Positions 5,218 to 6,030 of a stretch of DNA of 6,030 nt are shown here, piece by piece; position 1 is the first letter of the stretch, and each line of letters opens with the position of its first letter. Below the pieces are notes generated by a model. It ran no database searches and was not told where the DNA came from. It saw nothing but the letters and a program-made list of their open reading frames with translations. The DNA is from Actinomycetota bacterium (lineage in GTDB: Bacteria; Actinomycetota; Thermoleophilia; Gaiellales; Gaiellaceae). The stretch is taken from assembly GCA_019234175.1 (NCBI GenBank), contig JAFALP010000045.1, positions 1 through 6,030 of the forward strand, read 5' to 3'. A program made the position numbers and the translations under genes.

Positions 5218-5594
5218 AACTCGAGGTCGAAACGTCCGGCCGGGGGAAACGACACGTCGACGCCGGCGAGCTCCTTGACGGCGATGCCGCAGTCGGGCTG
5301 GTGGCCGACCACGATGACGACGCCCCCGCGGGCGAGCGCCAACTCCCGGACCGTGTCCGGCGCCGCGCCGGGCGCGAGCCTGTCGTCCACCTCCGGCTCG
5401 CCGAACCCGAGTGCGGTGGCGGTCTGGCGCGCGCGGAGAAGCGGGCTCGTGAGCACCGCGCCGGGGTCGATCCCGTCTGCGCGCAGGCGCTCGCCGAGCC
5501 CCCGCGCCTGGTCGCGCCCGTTGGGCGTGAGCGGCCGGAGCTCGTCGGGCTCGCCCGGAGCGGCCTCGGCGTGGCGGACGATGACGAGTCGCAT
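5214..5594 (-). CDS. SixA-like histidine phosphatase
   Basis: A 126-residue member of the histidine phosphatase superfamily. The catalytic RHA motif begins at R7 with nucleophile H8 (VIVRHAEA). R54 in SPLLRARQTA is the conserved phosphate-binding arginine, and H98 in VVGHQPD is the second catalytic histidine. LRPLTPNGRDQA (19-30) is characteristic of SixA rather than phosphoglycerate mutases. SixA enzymes dephosphorylate phosphohistidine proteins; actinobacterial relatives are mostly uncharacterised. At 126 residues it is shorter than E. coli SixA (161), stopping soon after FPPAGRFDLEL, so the last strand or helix seems missing. ATG at 5594 is chosen because RH at residue 7-8 is the family norm; upstream in-frame codons lie in the intergenic gap and phzF. 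There is no Shine-Dalgarno. It is first in an operon with the ABC exporter, overlapping the ATPase by 4 bp. Confidence 0.87.
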   Translation of the reverse strand: MRLVIVRHAEAAPGEPDELRPLTPNGRDQARGLGERLRADGIDPGAVLTSPLLRARQTATALGFGEPEVDDRLAPGAAPDTVRELALARGGVVIVVGHQPDCGIAVKELAGVDVSFPPAGRFDLEL

Positions 5595-5605
5595 GGGCGG
5601 GGCGG

Positions 5606-5611
5606 AGGATA
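5606..5611 (-). promoter_or_regulatory. -10 box TATCCT for the phosphatase/ABC operon
   Basis: On the minus strand TATCCT lies 11 bases before the phosphatase ATG (5594), so transcription from about 5599 would give a leader of only about 5 bases. No convincing -35 is seen. It shares two bases (5610-5611) with the -10 box of the opposite gene. Confidence 0.42.
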
Positions 5612-5615
5612 GTCT
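5610..5615 (+). promoter_or_regulatory. -10 box TAGTCT for the phzF-like gene
   Basis: A TANNNT hexamer ends 7 bases before the GTG at 5623, the same spacing as at the aminotransferase gene, giving a leaderless start. The GGAGGA at 5604-5609 is 13 bases from the GTG, too far for a normal Shine-Dalgarno, and it would lie upstream of the transcript. No clear -35 is seen. Confidence 0.5.
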
Positions 5616-5622
5616 CGAAGCC

Positions 5623-6030
5623 GTGGCCACCTTTCGGTACGTCATCTGCGACGTCTTCACCGACCGGCCGCTCGAGGGCAACCAGCTCGCCGTCTTCACC
5701 GACGCGGGCGAGATCCCCGAGGAACGGCTCCAGGCGCTCGCGAAGGAGATGAACTACTCGGAGACGACGTTCGTCTATCCGCCGGAGGGCGACGGGCACG
5801 TGAAGCTGCGCATCTTCACGCCGGTGTCGGAGCTGCCGTTCGCCGGCCACCCGATTCTCGGCTCGGCGTTCGTGCTCGCCGGTCCGCTGCAGCTCACCGA
5901 GCTCCGGCTCGAGACAGGCGCAGGCATCGTGCCCGTACGCGTCGAGCGGGAGGGCTCGGCCGTCGCGTTCGGATGGATGACGCAGCCGCCGGTGTCGGCC
6001 GAGCCGTTCGACGGCCGCGACGCGCTGCTC
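5623..6030 (+). CDS. PhzF-family isomerase (5' part, runs off the window)
   Basis: The first 136 codons, open to the last base. Family landmarks are clear: DVFTDRPLEGNQLAVF (10-25), catalytic glutamate E47 in NYSETTFV (equivalent to E45 of Pseudomonas PhzF), and FTPVSELPFAGHP (65-77) with the GHP loop, followed by LGSAFVL. PhzF proteins have two similar alpha/beta halves; what is visible is the first half and the start of the next strand set, against a usual total of about 280 residues. PhzF itself isomerises a dihydro-hydroxyanthranilate in phenazine synthesis, but most members lie outside phenazine clusters and have unknown substrates. No other phenazine genes are here, so a phenazine role is not supported. 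GTG start is supported by the homology start and the -10 box 7 bases upstream. Confidence 0.9.
   Translation, partial: MATFRYVICDVFTDRPLEGNQLAVFTDAGEIPEERLQALAKEMNYSETTFVYPPEGDGHVKLRIFTPVSELPFAGHPILGSAFVLAGPLQLTELRLETGAGIVPVRVEREGSAVAFGWMTQPPVSAEPFDGRDALL

Noticed and set aside
5218..5850. N-terminal extension of the ABC ATPase open frame
   Set aside because: It runs antisense to phzF and in another frame of the phosphatase gene, is low-complexity Arg/Ala, and precedes a proper ABC start at 5217 set by the GTGA overlap.
5623..6030. Phenazine biosynthesis cluster
   Set aside because: Only a PhzF-like gene is present. Most PhzF-family proteins are outside phenazine clusters, and no other phz gene is visible.

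Overview
This is a gene-dense, very GC-rich stretch of bacterial chromosome. It has strong G/C at third codon positions, many GTG starts (6 of the 9 starts visible), TANNNT -10 hexamers, several near-leaderless starts, and Actinobacteria-type HxlR, GNAT and PhzF proteins. I infer a high-GC actinobacterium, possibly of the Thermoleophilia type often recovered from metagenomes. No rRNA, tRNA, CRISPR array or mobile element is visible, and no gap between genes exceeds about 65 bases.

Layout, left to right. (1) 1-972 (+): the last codons of an upstream gene, then a cytoplasmic TlpA/DipZ-like thioredoxin-fold protein with a single-cysteine CINW site and a DipZ-type C-terminal domain. Codon choice changes abruptly inside this gene at about 331-381, so it looks like a mosaic. 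(2) 959-1393 (-) and 1459-1956 (+): an HxlR-family regulator divergent from a GNAT acetyltransferase. The 65-bp gap between them holds a perfect 9-bp inverted repeat and a second, related site, which together look like the regulator's operator. (3) 1967-3319 (+): a class III PLP aminotransferase resembling putrescine aminotransferase, probably with its own -10 box lying over the GNAT stop codon. (4) 5594-3306 (-): a tightly packed four-gene operon. In transcription order it encodes a SixA-like histidine phosphatase, an ABC ATPase, an ABC-2 permease and a 105-residue protein of unknown function. Its junctions overlap by 4, 4 and 1 bases. (5) 5623-6030 (+): the first 136 codons of a PhzF-family isomerase, divergent from the phosphatase across only 28 bp and running off the window.

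How it fits together. The HxlR protein probably controls itself and the GNAT gene. The ABC ATPase and permease should form a homodimeric or 2+2 exporter of the drug/lipid ABC-2 type, co-translated with the phosphatase and the small protein. Genes that begin transcripts (aminotransferase, PhzF, probably GNAT and the phosphatase) have a TANNNT box just upstream and no usable Shine-Dalgarno. Some genes inside transcription units (the thioredoxin-like gene, the permease and, more weakly, the small gene) have a Shine-Dalgarno. The ATPase lacks a clear one and probably relies on coupling.

The observations most worth a second look are the apparent chimeric junction in the thioredoxin-like gene, the double HxlR operator, the overlapping divergent -10 boxes between the phosphatase and phzF, and the phosphatase/ABC/small-protein cassette. 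Nothing here is clearly a new defence or mobile system.
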